From contig CAZSBS010000146.1 of NCBI GenBank assembly GCA_964605095.1, positions 1 through 12,508 on the forward strand: a stretch of DNA of 12,508 nucleotides, given 5' to 3'. The stretch comes from JAUWQU01 sp964605095. Lineage in GTDB: Bacteria > Planctomycetota > Phycisphaerae > SM23-33. A program made the translations under genes and the position numbers. Within the stretch, counting starts at the first letter, position 1. The number at the start of each line of letters is the position of its first letter. The notes beneath the pieces were generated by a model that worked only from the letters and a program-made list of their open reading frames with translations, had not been told where the DNA came from and made no database searches. Positions 1 to 6,307 of this stretch are shown piece by piece.

Positions 1-108
1 CGAAGGGCGTCTGCGGGCGCCGGGTTCGGCGACAGGGACCGGCAAGAGAAAGCAGAAACCCAGGCCCTGCCCCAAGCTCAGCCCCGCCGCAAGGAGCAGC
101 AGGAAGTT

Positions 109-906
109 GTGATTCAGATACCATTTGGCATGCCGCAAGATTATGAGCCTACCTCCGACGCCGACAGCGAGTCAGAGTTGGACGTGGCACTGGCCGCGGA
201 ACTCCAGGCTGCCCTGGTGCCTTCGGATTGGCATATTGACGCCCCAAACTATCAGGCTGCCGCCCTTAACCGCATGTGCGGGCGGGTCGGCGGCGACTTC
301 TGCGACTTCATACGCATCAACTCCGACCAGGTGGCCGTCGCCGTCGGCGACGTCGGCAGCCACGGAGTGCGGGCCTCGCTGCTGATGGCGAGGATCATGG
401 GCTTGCTCCACCACCGCCCCCCCGAGTGCAGCAGGCCCTCGGCGATAGTGCGTATGGTAAACGAGATGCTGCTGGACCTCGGCGACCACCTGGGCACGGC
501 GATGAACTGCTCGCTGTTCTACGTGGTCCTGGACACGCCCACGGGGACCGCGTTCTTTGTCAACAACGGCTTGCCGCTGCCGATGCTTACCGACCGCCGA
601 TCCGGCATGCCCCTGAGCCTGGGCCCCCAGGGAACCATGCTGGGCATTCGGGACTTTGAGCCCGAAGAAGGCTGCCACACCTTCATGCCCGGCGAGCGAC
701 TGACGCTGTGCAGCGACGGCGTGTTTGACGCCGCCGACCGCAGGGGCCTGCCATTCGGCGCGAACCGGATAGAGAATGTCCTCAGGAATTACGCCCAGGC
801 CTCCTGCCAAGCCTGCGCGGAGGCCGTGTTCAACGCCGTGGACGACTTCCGCCGGGGAGCACGACAACGCGACGATGAGACCATCCTGATTGTGGATCGG
901 CTGTGA
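109..906 (+). CDS. PP2C/SpoIIE-type serine/threonine phosphatase (RsbU-like), possibly 5'-truncated by the window edge
   Basis: Metal-dependent protein phosphatase of the SpoIIE/RsbU class, which usually dephosphorylates an anti-sigma-factor antagonist in a partner-switching pathway. All metal-site blocks are visible: GGDFCDF (residues 61-67), GDVGSHG (80-86), SDG (202-204) and the C-terminal DDETILIV starting at D255. The helix before the domain (residues 23-38) resembles the linker that normally joins this domain to an N-terminal sensor or receiver domain. The chosen start is GTG at 109, with AAGGAG at 91-96 and AGGAAG at 101-106 upstream; an internal ATG at 130 has no clear ribosome site. 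The same frame is open, without a stop, back to base 1 and reads as a charged Gln-rich linker, so the gene may start outside the window with a sensor domain. No anti-sigma factor or STAS protein lies next to it here. The domain is certain, the start is not. Confidence 0.87.
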   Translation: MIQIPFGMPQDYEPTSDADSESELDVALAAELQAALVPSDWHIDAPNYQAAALNRMCGRVGGDFCDFIRINSDQVAVAVGDVGSHGVRASLLMARIMGLLHHRPPECSRPSAIVRMVNEMLLDLGDHLGTAMNCSLFYVVLDTPTGTAFFVNNGLPLPMLTDRRSGMPLSLGPQGTMLGIRDFEPEEGCHTFMPGERLTLCSDGVFDAADRRGLPFGANRIENVLRNYAQASCQACAEAVFNAVDDFRRGARQRDDETILIVDRL

Positions 907-1037
907 CCTCTCAAGACGAAACCCCTTGCACCCCCGGTGGATTCTGCTACCTTCCCTGTCTTGCGGAATTCGCTGCCGAAAGCAAGCACGCATTAACCGG
1001 AGCCAGGAGCGGCTCCCCAAACAACGCGAGAGAGATC

Positions 1038-2375
1038 ATGGCCAAGATCACCTTCATGGGCGCCGGCAGTTGCATCTTCGCCAAGTCGGTGCTGGGCGAC
1101 ACCATGTGCATGGAATCCCTTCAAGACTCCCACATAGCCCTGTACGACATCGACCCCAAGCGTCTTCGGGAATCCAGGCAGATGCTCGACGTGCTCAACG
1201 GCAACATAAACGCCGGGCGCGCGAAGATCACGGCCCACTGCGGCGTCGCCAGCCGCAAGGCCGCCCTGCGCGGCGCCGATTACGTCGTCAATGCCGTACA
1301 GGTCGGCGGGTACGAGCCGAGCACGGTCATCGACTTCGAGATCCCCAACAAGTACGGCCTGCGCCAGACGATCGCCGACACGCTGGGCATCGGCGGCATC
1401 TTCCGGGCGCTGCGGACCATTCCCGTCGTGCTGGACTTCGCCCGCGACATGGAGGCGGTCTGCCCGGACGCCTGGTTCCTCAACTACACCAATCCCATGG
1501 CCATGATTACCTCGGGCCTGCTGCGCGGCTCCAGCATCCGCACGGTGGGCCTGTGTCACAGCGTCGATGGCTGCGCGCCGGGCCTGTTGTGGCTCGTCGG
1601 CATGAAGGATCAGGTCAAGAAGCTCCAGTGGAAGATCGCGGGCATAAACCACCAGGCCTGGCTGCTGGAGATCACCGACGGGGGCAAGGACCTCTACCCG
1701 GAGATCAAGAAGCGGGCCGCTAAGATGGTCAGCCAGGCCCGCAAGGACCTCACCCTCAAGGGCCGGGACATGGTCCGCTTCGAGCTTATGCGGCAGTTCG
1801 GCTACTACATCACCGAGTCCAGCGAGCACAACGCCGAATACTGCCCGTGGTTCATCAAGTCCACTCACCCCGAACTGATCGAGGAGTTCAGGATCCCCCT
1901 GGACGAATACCCACGGCGGTGCGTGAACCAGATCGCCAACTGGCTCAAGCGGTCCAGGGAGCTTACGGAGAACCCGCACCTCGAGCACAAGATCTCCGGC
2001 GAGTACGGCGCCTACATCATGAACGCCATGGAGACCGACGCGCCCTACAGCATCGGCGGCAGCGTGCTCAACACCGGCATCATCACCAACCTGCCGGCAA
2101 AGGCGTGTGTCGAGGTGCCCTGCATGGTCGACCGCAACGGCGTCCAGCCTGTACACGTCGGCGACCTGCCCGAGCAGTGCGCGGCCCTGAACCGCACGAA
2201 CATCAACGTCCAGGTTTTGACGGTCGAAGCGGCCCTGACGCGGCGCAAGGACCACATATACCAGGCCGCCATGCTGGACCCCCACACGGGCGCCGAACTG
2301 ACCATAGACCAGATACGCGACCTCTGCGACGACCTGATCGAGGCTCACGGCGACATGCTGCCGAAGTACAAGTAG
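1038..2375 (+). CDS. Glycoside hydrolase family 4 enzyme (alpha-galactosidase/alpha-glucosidase-like)
   Basis: A 445-aa GH4 enzyme, a family that hydrolyses glycosides by an NAD+-assisted redox-elimination route and needs Mn2+. The N-terminal Rossmann dinucleotide site has a G-x-G-S motif at residues 8-11. The NYTNPMAM block starts at N149. The metal ligands expected for the family are Cys173 in CHSV and His205 in INHQ. The CHSV and NPMAM blocks resemble MelA-type alpha-galactosidases more than 6-phospho-glycosidases, but alpha-glucosidase or alpha-galacturonidase activity cannot be excluded. ATG 1038 is preferred because it begins the Rossmann strand directly and follows a GAGAGAG purine run at 1028-1034; the open frame extends back to about 903, but that stretch reads as non-coding. 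The leader carries a small hairpin, GGAGCC/GGCTCC, at 999-1016. No transporter or other sugar gene is adjacent, and no signal peptide is seen, so it should be cytoplasmic. Confidence 0.9.
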   Translation: MAKITFMGAGSCIFAKSVLGDTMCMESLQDSHIALYDIDPKRLRESRQMLDVLNGNINAGRAKITAHCGVASRKAALRGADYVVNAVQVGGYEPSTVIDFEIPNKYGLRQTIADTLGIGGIFRALRTIPVVLDFARDMEAVCPDAWFLNYTNPMAMITSGLLRGSSIRTVGLCHSVDGCAPGLLWLVGMKDQVKKLQWKIAGINHQAWLLEITDGGKDLYPEIKKRAAKMVSQARKDLTLKGRDMVRFELMRQFGYYITESSEHNAEYCPWFIKSTHPELIEEFRIPLDEYPRRCVNQIANWLKRSRELTENPHLEHKISGEYGAYIMNAMETDAPYSIGGSVLNTGIITNLPAKACVEVPCMVDRNGVQPVHVGDLPEQCAALNRTNINVQVLTVEAALTRRKDHIYQAAMLDPHTGAELTIDQIRDLCDDLIEAHGDMLPKYK

Positions 2376-2469
2376 ATCAAGACTCATCGCCAAGGGCGCA
2401 GAGGGGCGACGGCAAATCAGGCTTGGCCTGTTTCGTAGACCCGCCAAGTCAAAATCCGCAGGCAGGCGC

Positions 2470-2498
2470 TTGACGCAACCGGCCCGGGCCTGTACAAG
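2470..2498 (+). promoter_or_regulatory. Candidate sigma70 promoter of ilvC
   Basis: TTGACG at 2470-2475 and TACAAG at 2493-2498 are 17 bases apart, a good -35 and a moderate -10. Transcription would begin near 2505, leaving a short leader of about 30 bases before the ATG at 2536. No leader peptide rich in branched-chain residues and no attenuator was found. Confidence 0.45.
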
Positions 2499-2535
2499 CG
2501 ACAGATTACGAACCGTAACAATTGAGGAGCATACG

Positions 2536-3555
2536 ATGACGCAAGAACTAAAAATCTATTACGACAAGGATGGTTCGCTGGCGCCGCTGGCCGGCAAGAC
2601 GGTGGCGGTGGTCGGCTTCGGCAGCCAAGGTCACGCCCACTCGCAGAACCTGCGCGACAGCGGCGTTAACGTGGTCGTTGCCGAACTGGAAGGCACGCGG
2701 AACCACAAGCTGGCCGTCGAGGCTGGGTTCAAACCCATGACCGCCGCCGAGGCCACCAAGGTCGCCGACCTGATCGTCGTAACCCTGCCGGACGAGTTCC
2801 AGGCAAGCGTCTATGAGAAGGACATCAAGCCGAACCTCAAGCCCGGCGCGACGCTGGGCTTTTGCCACGGCTTCAACATCCGCTTCGGCTGCATCGTGCC
2901 GACCGAGGGCGTCAACGTGGTTATGATAGCCCCCAAGGGCCCCGGGCACACCGTGAGAAGCTGCTACGTCGAAGGTTCAGGCGTGCCCTGCCTGATCGCC
3001 ATCGAGAAGGACGCCACCGGCACGGCCCACGAGATCGCGATGGCCTGGGGAATCGGCATCGGCGGAGGCCGGGCAGGTATCATCGAGACGACCTTCACCG
3101 AGGAAACCGAAACCGACCTGTTCGGCGAGCAGACCGTCCTTTGCGGCGGGCTTACCAGCCTGGTCAAGGCTGGATTCGAGACACTCACCGAGGCCGGGTA
3201 TCAGCCGGGCATCGCGTACTTCGAGGTGTTCCACGAGCTGCTGCTGATAATCAAGCTGATGGCCGAGGGCGGCCTAAGCTACATGCGTTACAGCATTTCC
3301 AACACAGCCGAGTGGGGCGACCTGCACATCGGCCCGCAGATTATCGGCCCGAGCGTCAAGGAGAACATGAAGAAGGCCCTGGCCGCTATCCAGGACGGCA
3401 GCTTCGCAAAAGAGTGGCTTGAAGAGTGCAAGGCTGGCAAGCCGAACTTCAAGAAGCTCTACGAGGCCGACAAGAACCACCCCGTCGAGGTCGTCGGGCG
3501 CCAACTTCGCCAGATGTTCTCGTGGATGGAAGCCAAGGAAACGCCGGAAGAGTAG
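2536..3555 (+). CDS. ilvC: Ketol-acid reductoisomerase, class I
   Basis: Second enzyme of valine, leucine and isoleucine synthesis: it isomerises and reduces acetolactate or acetohydroxybutyrate. The protein has 339 aa, normal for the short class I form. The N-terminal Rossmann site GFGSQGHAHSQN is at 27-38, the loop KGPGHTVR follows in the middle, and the C-terminal knotted domain carries the Mg2+ ligands D194 and E198 in TDLFGEQ, plus E230 and E234. ATG 2536 is preferred because GAGGAG lies at 2524-2529, 6 bases upstream. The cofactor loop after the second strand reads AELEGTRN (49-56), with acidic E50 and E52 where NADPH enzymes usually carry Arg and Ser, so NADH use is possible. ilvB/ilvH and leuA are not beside it, so it seems to be a single transcription unit. 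The C-terminus is followed directly by a 7-bp repeat array. Confidence 0.97.
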   Translation: MTQELKIYYDKDGSLAPLAGKTVAVVGFGSQGHAHSQNLRDSGVNVVVAELEGTRNHKLAVEAGFKPMTAAEATKVADLIVVTLPDEFQASVYEKDIKPNLKPGATLGFCHGFNIRFGCIVPTEGVNVVMIAPKGPGHTVRSCYVEGSGVPCLIAIEKDATGTAHEIAMAWGIGIGGGRAGIIETTFTEETETDLFGEQTVLCGGLTSLVKAGFETLTEAGYQPGIAYFEVFHELLLIIKLMAEGGLSYMRYSISNTAEWGDLHIGPQIIGPSVKENMKKALAAIQDGSFAKEWLEECKAGKPNFKKLYEADKNHPVEVVGRQLRQMFSWMEAKETPEE

Positions 3556-3581
3556 TAGCCGGAAAAGAAACGATGGAACCC

Positions 3582-3623
3582 CGGAACCTGGAACCTGGAA
3601 CCCGGAACCCGGAACCTGGAACT
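3582..3623. repeat. Six-unit 7-bp tandem repeat, consensus YGGAACC
   Basis: Six uninterrupted heptamers: CGGAACC, TGGAACC, TGGAACC, CGGAACC, CGGAACC, TGGAACT. The first base alternates C or T, and only the last unit has another change. A further TGGAACC lies one base out of register at 3574-3580. The array begins 26 bases after the ilvC stop codon. It resembles the short tandemly repeated heptamers described in some cyanobacteria, although no relationship can be claimed. Confidence 0.93.
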
Positions 3624-3680
3624 TGACAGGAACGAGGAAGAGGTGGGAACCGGGAAACCCGTTGGCCCTGGGTGTTCGAT

Positions 3681-3720
3681 AATTCCGTGCAATGGGTATA
3701 TCGTGGTTTGCGGAGTCCCG
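3681..3720 (+). repeat. Left arm of a ~40-bp imperfect inverted repeat
   Basis: The first 17 bases (3681-3697) and the last 19 bases (3702-3720) are identical to the reverse complement of 3923-3960. Only the middle differs (ATAT here, GC in the partner). Similarity weakens but continues a little to both sides, including an AGAGAAA block at 3738-3744 facing TTTCTCT at 3901-3907. The two arms look like diverged inverted copies of one dispersed element. Confidence 0.9.
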
Positions 3721-3761
3721 AACGAGGTCGAGGCCCAGAGAAACATACCGTCCGACGACGG

Positions 3762-3810
3762 CGCTACGAACGCTCCGCGGGCTTCGATACCGCCTCTGGC
3801 GTTCGTAGTG
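3762..3810. repeat. Hairpin inside the inverted-repeat element
   Basis: A perfect 9-bp stem, CTACGAACG at 3764-3772 with CGTTCGTAG at 3800-3808, extends to about 13 bp if G-T pairs are allowed. The loop is about 23 bases. It lies between the two arms of the larger inverted repeat and has no T-run, so it is not an ordinary terminator. Confidence 0.75.
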
Positions 3811-3839
3811 TGCCCGTCCCCAACGGGGCAGGCAGGGCA
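3811..3839. repeat. Nested GC-rich hairpin
   Basis: The inner stem is CCCC (3818-3821) and GGGG (3825-3828) around loop AAC; the outer stem is TGCCC (3811-3815) and GGGCA (3835-3839). The CCCC/GGGG core with a three-base loop resembles the hairpin at 12410-12422. No T-run follows. Confidence 0.65.
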
Positions 3840-3853
3840 TCTTCTTCTTTGCT

Positions 3854-3867
3854 ATTACCTACCACCT
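3854..3867 (-). repeat. Two-unit 7-bp repeat, AGGTRRT on the minus strand
   Basis: Read on the minus strand these bases are AGGTGGT then AGGTAAT, the same unit type as the plus-strand array at 4641-4668. The two sites flank the membrane-protein gene (3984-4616) in opposite orientation. Two units alone are weak; the match to the other array is what makes it credible. Confidence 0.5.
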
Positions 3868-3922
3868 TCTTTTCAGAGCGGTCACACATGAACCTTTGGT
3901 TTTCTCTTCAGCCCCGGCGCGC

Positions 3923-3960
3923 CGGGACTCCGCAAACCACGGCACCCATTGCACGGAATT
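3923..3960 (-). repeat. Right arm of the ~40-bp imperfect inverted repeat
   Basis: Reverse-complement partner of 3681-3720, about 200 bases away. It ends 24 bases beyond the stop codon of the minus-strand membrane gene (stop at 3984-3986), so it lies in that gene's probable 3' untranslated region. An RNA reading through the spacer from either side could fold the two arms into a long stem. Confidence 0.9.
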
Positions 3961-3983
3961 GCCGGGCAGCCTCGCATAGTCGG

Positions 3984-4616
3984 TCAGCTTTGCCAGGTTT
4001 TGATGTGCTGGTTGACCTTTGGCCGGGTAAACCAGATCAGCAGGAATACCGGGTAGGCCAGGAAGACCGCCAGGCCAAAGCTCTGGCTCACAAGCATCAT
4101 CGCCCTGAACGTCGCCTCGGGCATGAGCGTGTTGACCGGCTGCGCCGCGTACTGGTACATGGCGATCGTCATTGCCAGGGAGCATGCGCAGATAATGAAG
4201 TCCATGAAGACGACCAGCAGGTGCAGATTCCGCCCGGCCGGGCGGCGCTTTATCACCATCGCTCCGGCGGCAGCCAGAAGCGCGTAGGTTGCCAGGCCGA
4301 ATAGGTGCATGCCCCACTTGAGAGGATTGAACCAGGCGGGCATGTTGCCGAACATCTGCCGCTCCTGGGCGGCGTTGACGCCGAGCGCACTCATCGCCAT
4401 CGTGCCGAGGGTCGCAAGGATAGAGATGCCGGCGATGCACAGCGATATTATCCCCACGACCGTCGGCCAGGACGGCCTTGTTGCCTGCTGGCCGGCATAC
4501 GCGGCGCCGAAGGCTCCTGGGGCCGGGTGGATGTTCATCGGCTGGTCGGCAAAGGGCGGCGGCTGCTGAGGCGACGGCTGCTGCTGATCCTGCTGCGAGT
4601 ACGGGTTCTGTGTCAT
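3984..4616 (-). CDS. Predicted four-TM membrane protein with Gln/Pro-rich N-terminus, function unknown
   Basis: I do not recognise this 210-aa protein. Residues 1-45 are a soluble Gln/Pro/Ala-rich tail. Four hydrophobic segments follow, at about 53-78, 103-123, 131-156 and 173-196, separated by short polar stretches including KRRPAGRN (123-130). The C-terminus is short and charged. There is no signal peptidase site and no catalytic motif. The composition (low-complexity proline-rich tail, then four helices) resembles many small uncharacterised bacterial membrane proteins, but no family is claimed. The ATG at 4616 has AAAGGGGAA just upstream on the minus strand, a strong ribosome site. The upstream space is occupied by a 7-bp repeat array rather than a recognisable promoter. 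A longer minus-strand frame over the same bases (3859-4734) is a shadow reading through repeats. Confidence 0.8.
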   Translation of the reverse strand: MTQNPYSQQDQQQPSPQQPPPFADQPMNIHPAPGAFGAAYAGQQATRPSWPTVVGIISLCIAGISILATLGTMAMSALGVNAAQERQMFGNMPAWFNPLKWGMHLFGLATYALLAAAGAMVIKRRPAGRNLHLLVVFMDFIICACSLAMTIAMYQYAAQPVNTLMPEATFRAMMLVSQSFGLAVFLAYPVFLLIWFTRPKVNQHIKTWQS

Positions 4617-4640
4617 GTCTGTTCCCCTTTATTGAAGAAA

Positions 4641-4668
4641 AGGTAATAGGTAGTAGGCAATAGGGAGG
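4641..4668 (+). repeat. Four-unit 7-bp tandem repeat, AGGYARK-like
   Basis: Consecutive heptamers AGGTAAT, AGGTAGT, AGGCAAT, AGGGAGG, the last degenerate, begin 25 bases upstream of the start codon of the minus-strand membrane gene. The array therefore sits in the leader or promoter zone of that gene, unlike those that follow stop codons. Confidence 0.75.
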
Positions 4669-4694
4669 GAGCGGGTAGTGCAATCGGTTGCGAT

Positions 4695-4722
4695 ACCCAG
4701 GGATTGCTATCCCTGGGCTTCG
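4695..4722. repeat. Palindromic dispersed repeat, copy 1 (REP-like hairpin)
   Basis: A perfect 8-bp stem, CCCAGGGA at 4696-4703 and TCCCTGGG at 4710-4717, encloses loop TTGCTA and is followed by CTTCGG. Twenty-seven of 28 bases match the copy at 10531-10558 in the same orientation, including the loop. A conserved loop and flank outside the pairing suggest a dispersed element and not a chance terminator. Confidence 0.88.
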
Positions 4723-4786
4723 GAAGGTTCGCATAGGGTCTCCTGCAAGTACCTTCTTGTTCTTCTGTTTCTTCTTCTTCTTTTCC

Positions 4787-4828
4787 CTACTACCGGCTAC
4801 TGGCTACCGGCTACTGGCTCCCGGCTAC
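4787..4828. repeat. Six-unit 7-bp tandem repeat, consensus YGGCTAC
   Basis: Heptamers CTACTAC, CGGCTAC, TGGCTAC, CGGCTAC, TGGCTCC, CGGCTAC. As in the array at 3582, the first base alternates C and T. It lies 7 bases beyond the stop of the minus-strand phosphomannomutase gene. A pyrimidine run of about 36 bases with only two purines (4752-4788) adjoins it on the left and is made of TTC-rich units. Confidence 0.92.
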
Positions 4829-4835
4829 CGCTTCT

Positions 4836-6221
4836 TCAATGCTCCACCGACTTGCCGAGGATTTTCTCGACCTCGGCTAGTTTCTTCTTCATCTGGTCGG
4901 GCGTCTTTGCTTCCAGCGTCAGTCGCAGCAGCGGCTCGGTGTTCGACGGCCTGACGTTGCACCACCAGTCGTCGTACTGGCAGGTGACGCCATCGAGGTG
5001 GTCGATCTTGGCGTCGGAGAACTTATCCTCGATCTCCTTCATCTTGCCGTCCTTGTCGTCTACCTCGAAGTTGATCTCTCCGCTATGGCTGAAGCGTTTG
5101 AGCGGCTCGATCATCTCGCTGAAGGGCTTGTTGGACTCGCACAGGACGGTAATTGCCGAGGCGAATGCGATAGCCCCGCTGTCGCAGTTGTAGTTGTCGC
5201 GGAAGTAGAAGTGTCCGCTGAGTTCGCCGCCGAAGACTCCATGCCCGTCGGCCAGGGCCTTTTTCATGAACGAGTGCCCGACCCGCTCGCGCCTTGGCAC
5301 GCCGCCGGCGGCGCGGATTTCCTCAGCCACCACCCGGCTGGAGCGGAGGTCGTAGACCACCATCGCCCCTGGGTTCTCGGCCAGGAAGTACGGTGCCAGC
5401 AGCGCCGTAATCAGGTCGCAGCGGACGGTCCGGCCCTTCTCGTCGATGAACATGCACCGGTCGGCGTCGCCGTCCATGCAGATTCCCAGGTCCGCCTTGT
5501 GCTTGAGCACCGCGTCCTTGGTCATCTGGAGGTTGGCCTCGATCAGCGGGTTGGGTTGGTGGACGAAGCCCTTGCCGATCTCGAAGTTCAGCGGAATGAT
5601 ATCGAGGTTGTCGATGCCGTCGAACACGGCCGGGAACATCTTGCCGCCCATCCCGTTGGACGCGTCTACGACGACCTTCATCTTCCGGTAGAGCTTGAGG
5701 AACTTCAGGATGTGCTTCTTGTACTCGGGCCAGAGGTCCACCTGCTGGACCGGGGCCATCGAGGCGCTTAGCGGCATGCGTCGCAGCGTGGAGACGATGT
5801 GTTTTATCTCGGCCAGTCCGGTTGCTTGTCCGACGGGGCGGGCCTTGTTGCCTGAGATCTTGAACCCGTTGTATTCGATGGGGTTATGCGAGGCCGTAAC
5901 CTGGATCCCGCCGCAGGTGCCCAGGTGGTTGATTGCGAAGTAGAGCATGGGCGTGTCGACCAGGCCGATGTTGACGCACGCGGCCCCGCTGGAGGTTATG
6001 CCCTCGATCATCGCCTTTACCAGCGGCACGCTGTGCGGGCGCATGTCGTAGCCGACGGCCAGGCGGTTGGCGGACGCCTGGCCCCGCTCGTAGCCGCTGA
6101 GCAGGCTTCGCAGGAACTGCGCGGTGGCGTGGCCTATCTTCCAGGCGAGGTCCTCGTCGATCTGATCGCCGTAGATTCCGCGGATGTCGTAAGCCTTGAA
6201 TACCTTGTCGATGACGTTCAT
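4836..6221 (-). CDS. Phosphomannomutase/phosphoglucomutase
   Basis: A 461-aa alpha-D-phosphohexomutase that interconverts hexose 6- and 1-phosphates, supplying GDP-mannose or UDP-glucose precursors for surface polysaccharides. All four active-site blocks are present: the phosphoserine loop TASHNP (catalytic S111), the Mg2+ loop DGDADR (250-255), the sugar-binding loop GGELSGHFYF (331-340) and the phosphate-binding RPSNTEP (424-430). The N-terminal YDIRG at 11-15 is also typical. The start at 6221 (MNVIDKVFKAYDIRG) is preferred to an upstream ATG at 6314 because AAAGGG lies 8 bases before it and because the longer form would cover the promoter region. It resembles the AlgC/ManB type with possible dual specificity, which sequence alone cannot settle. 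It is transcribed divergently from the TolC gene, with no other polysaccharide gene beside it. Confidence 0.95.
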   Translation of the reverse strand: MNVIDKVFKAYDIRGIYGDQIDEDLAWKIGHATAQFLRSLLSGYERGQASANRLAVGYDMRPHSVPLVKAMIEGITSSGAACVNIGLVDTPMLYFAINHLGTCGGIQVTASHNPIEYNGFKISGNKARPVGQATGLAEIKHIVSTLRRMPLSASMAPVQQVDLWPEYKKHILKFLKLYRKMKVVVDASNGMGGKMFPAVFDGIDNLDIIPLNFEIGKGFVHQPNPLIEANLQMTKDAVLKHKADLGICMDGDADRCMFIDEKGRTVRCDLITALLAPYFLAENPGAMVVYDLRSSRVVAEEIRAAGGVPRRERVGHSFMKKALADGHGVFGGELSGHFYFRDNYNCDSGAIAFASAITVLCESNKPFSEMIEPLKRFSHSGEINFEVDDKDGKMKEIEDKFSDAKIDHLDGVTCQYDDWWCNVRPSNTEPLLRLTLEAKTPDQMKKKLAEVEKILGKSVEH

Positions 6222-6243
6222 GCTTGTGGCCCTTTCGTGGCTT

Positions 6244-6260
6244 GGCGCCCGGGTGGCGCC
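6244..6260. repeat. Hairpin GGCGCC-cgggt-GGCGCC in the mutase leader
   Basis: Two copies of the self-complementary hexamer GGCGCC, five bases apart, form a strong 6-bp stem. The hairpin sits at the likely transcription start of the minus-strand mutase gene, about 25-40 bases before its start codon. It could affect translation or RNA stability, but nothing proves this. Confidence 0.5.
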
Positions 6261-6266
6261 TCGCCG

Positions 6267-6295
6267 ATTATTCGTCAGCCCCCGGCCAAATGCAA
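6267..6295 (-). promoter_or_regulatory. Candidate sigma70 promoter of the phosphomannomutase gene
   Basis: On the minus strand, TTGCAT (6295-6290) and AATAAT (6272-6267) are 17 bases apart. Transcription would begin near 6260, giving a leader of about 40 bases to the ATG at 6221. Its -35 lies 12 bases from the -35 of the divergent TolC promoter. Confidence 0.45.
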
Positions 6296-6307
6296 TCGGC
6301 AATCGCT

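Larger units (their letters stand above)
3556..3983. other. Gene-free spacer between convergent genes, filled with repeats and hairpins
   Basis: I find no credible gene in these 428 bases. Open frames crossing it run through repeats and have no family resemblance. In order it holds a 7-bp tandem array (3582-3623), the left arm of an inverted repeat (3681-3720), a stem CTACGAACG/CGTTCGTAG (3764-3772 with 3800-3808), a nested GC hairpin TGCCC..CCCC-aac-GGGG..GGGCA (3811-3839), a pyrimidine run with two reverse-complement 7-mers (3854-3867) and the right arm of the inverted repeat (3923-3960). ilvC ends on the left and the minus-strand membrane gene ends on the right, so it is a convergent 3'-3' spacer. 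Confidence 0.7.

Noticed and set aside
926..953. TTGCAC-16-TACCTT as a promoter for the GH4 gene
   Set aside because: Both boxes match the consensus poorly; too weak to list as a feature.
172..1020. Minus-strand open frame opposite the phosphatase
   Set aside because: It is an antisense shadow in high-GC DNA; the plus strand carries every phosphatase motif.
993..2447. Long minus-strand open frame (484 codons) opposite the GH4 gene
   Set aside because: It mirrors the codon positions of a clear family member, has low-complexity Val/Leu/Asp/Gly-rich sequence and no recognisable domain.
3643..4304. Plus-strand frames crossing the repeat-filled spacer
   Set aside because: They translate repeats and hairpins and have no family resemblance or ribosome site.
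4695..4722. Palindrome considered as an intrinsic terminator
   Set aside because: No T-run follows on either strand, and the loop and flank are conserved in the second copy, which fits a dispersed repeat better.
3859..4734. Longer minus-strand frame (291 codons) across the membrane-protein gene
   Set aside because: It is in another frame, runs through the inverted-repeat arm, heptamer array and palindrome at its ends, and lacks the clean ribosome site of the 4616 start.
4998..5771. Plus-strand frame opposite the phosphomannomutase gene
   Set aside because: Antisense shadow; the minus strand has all four mutase active-site loops.
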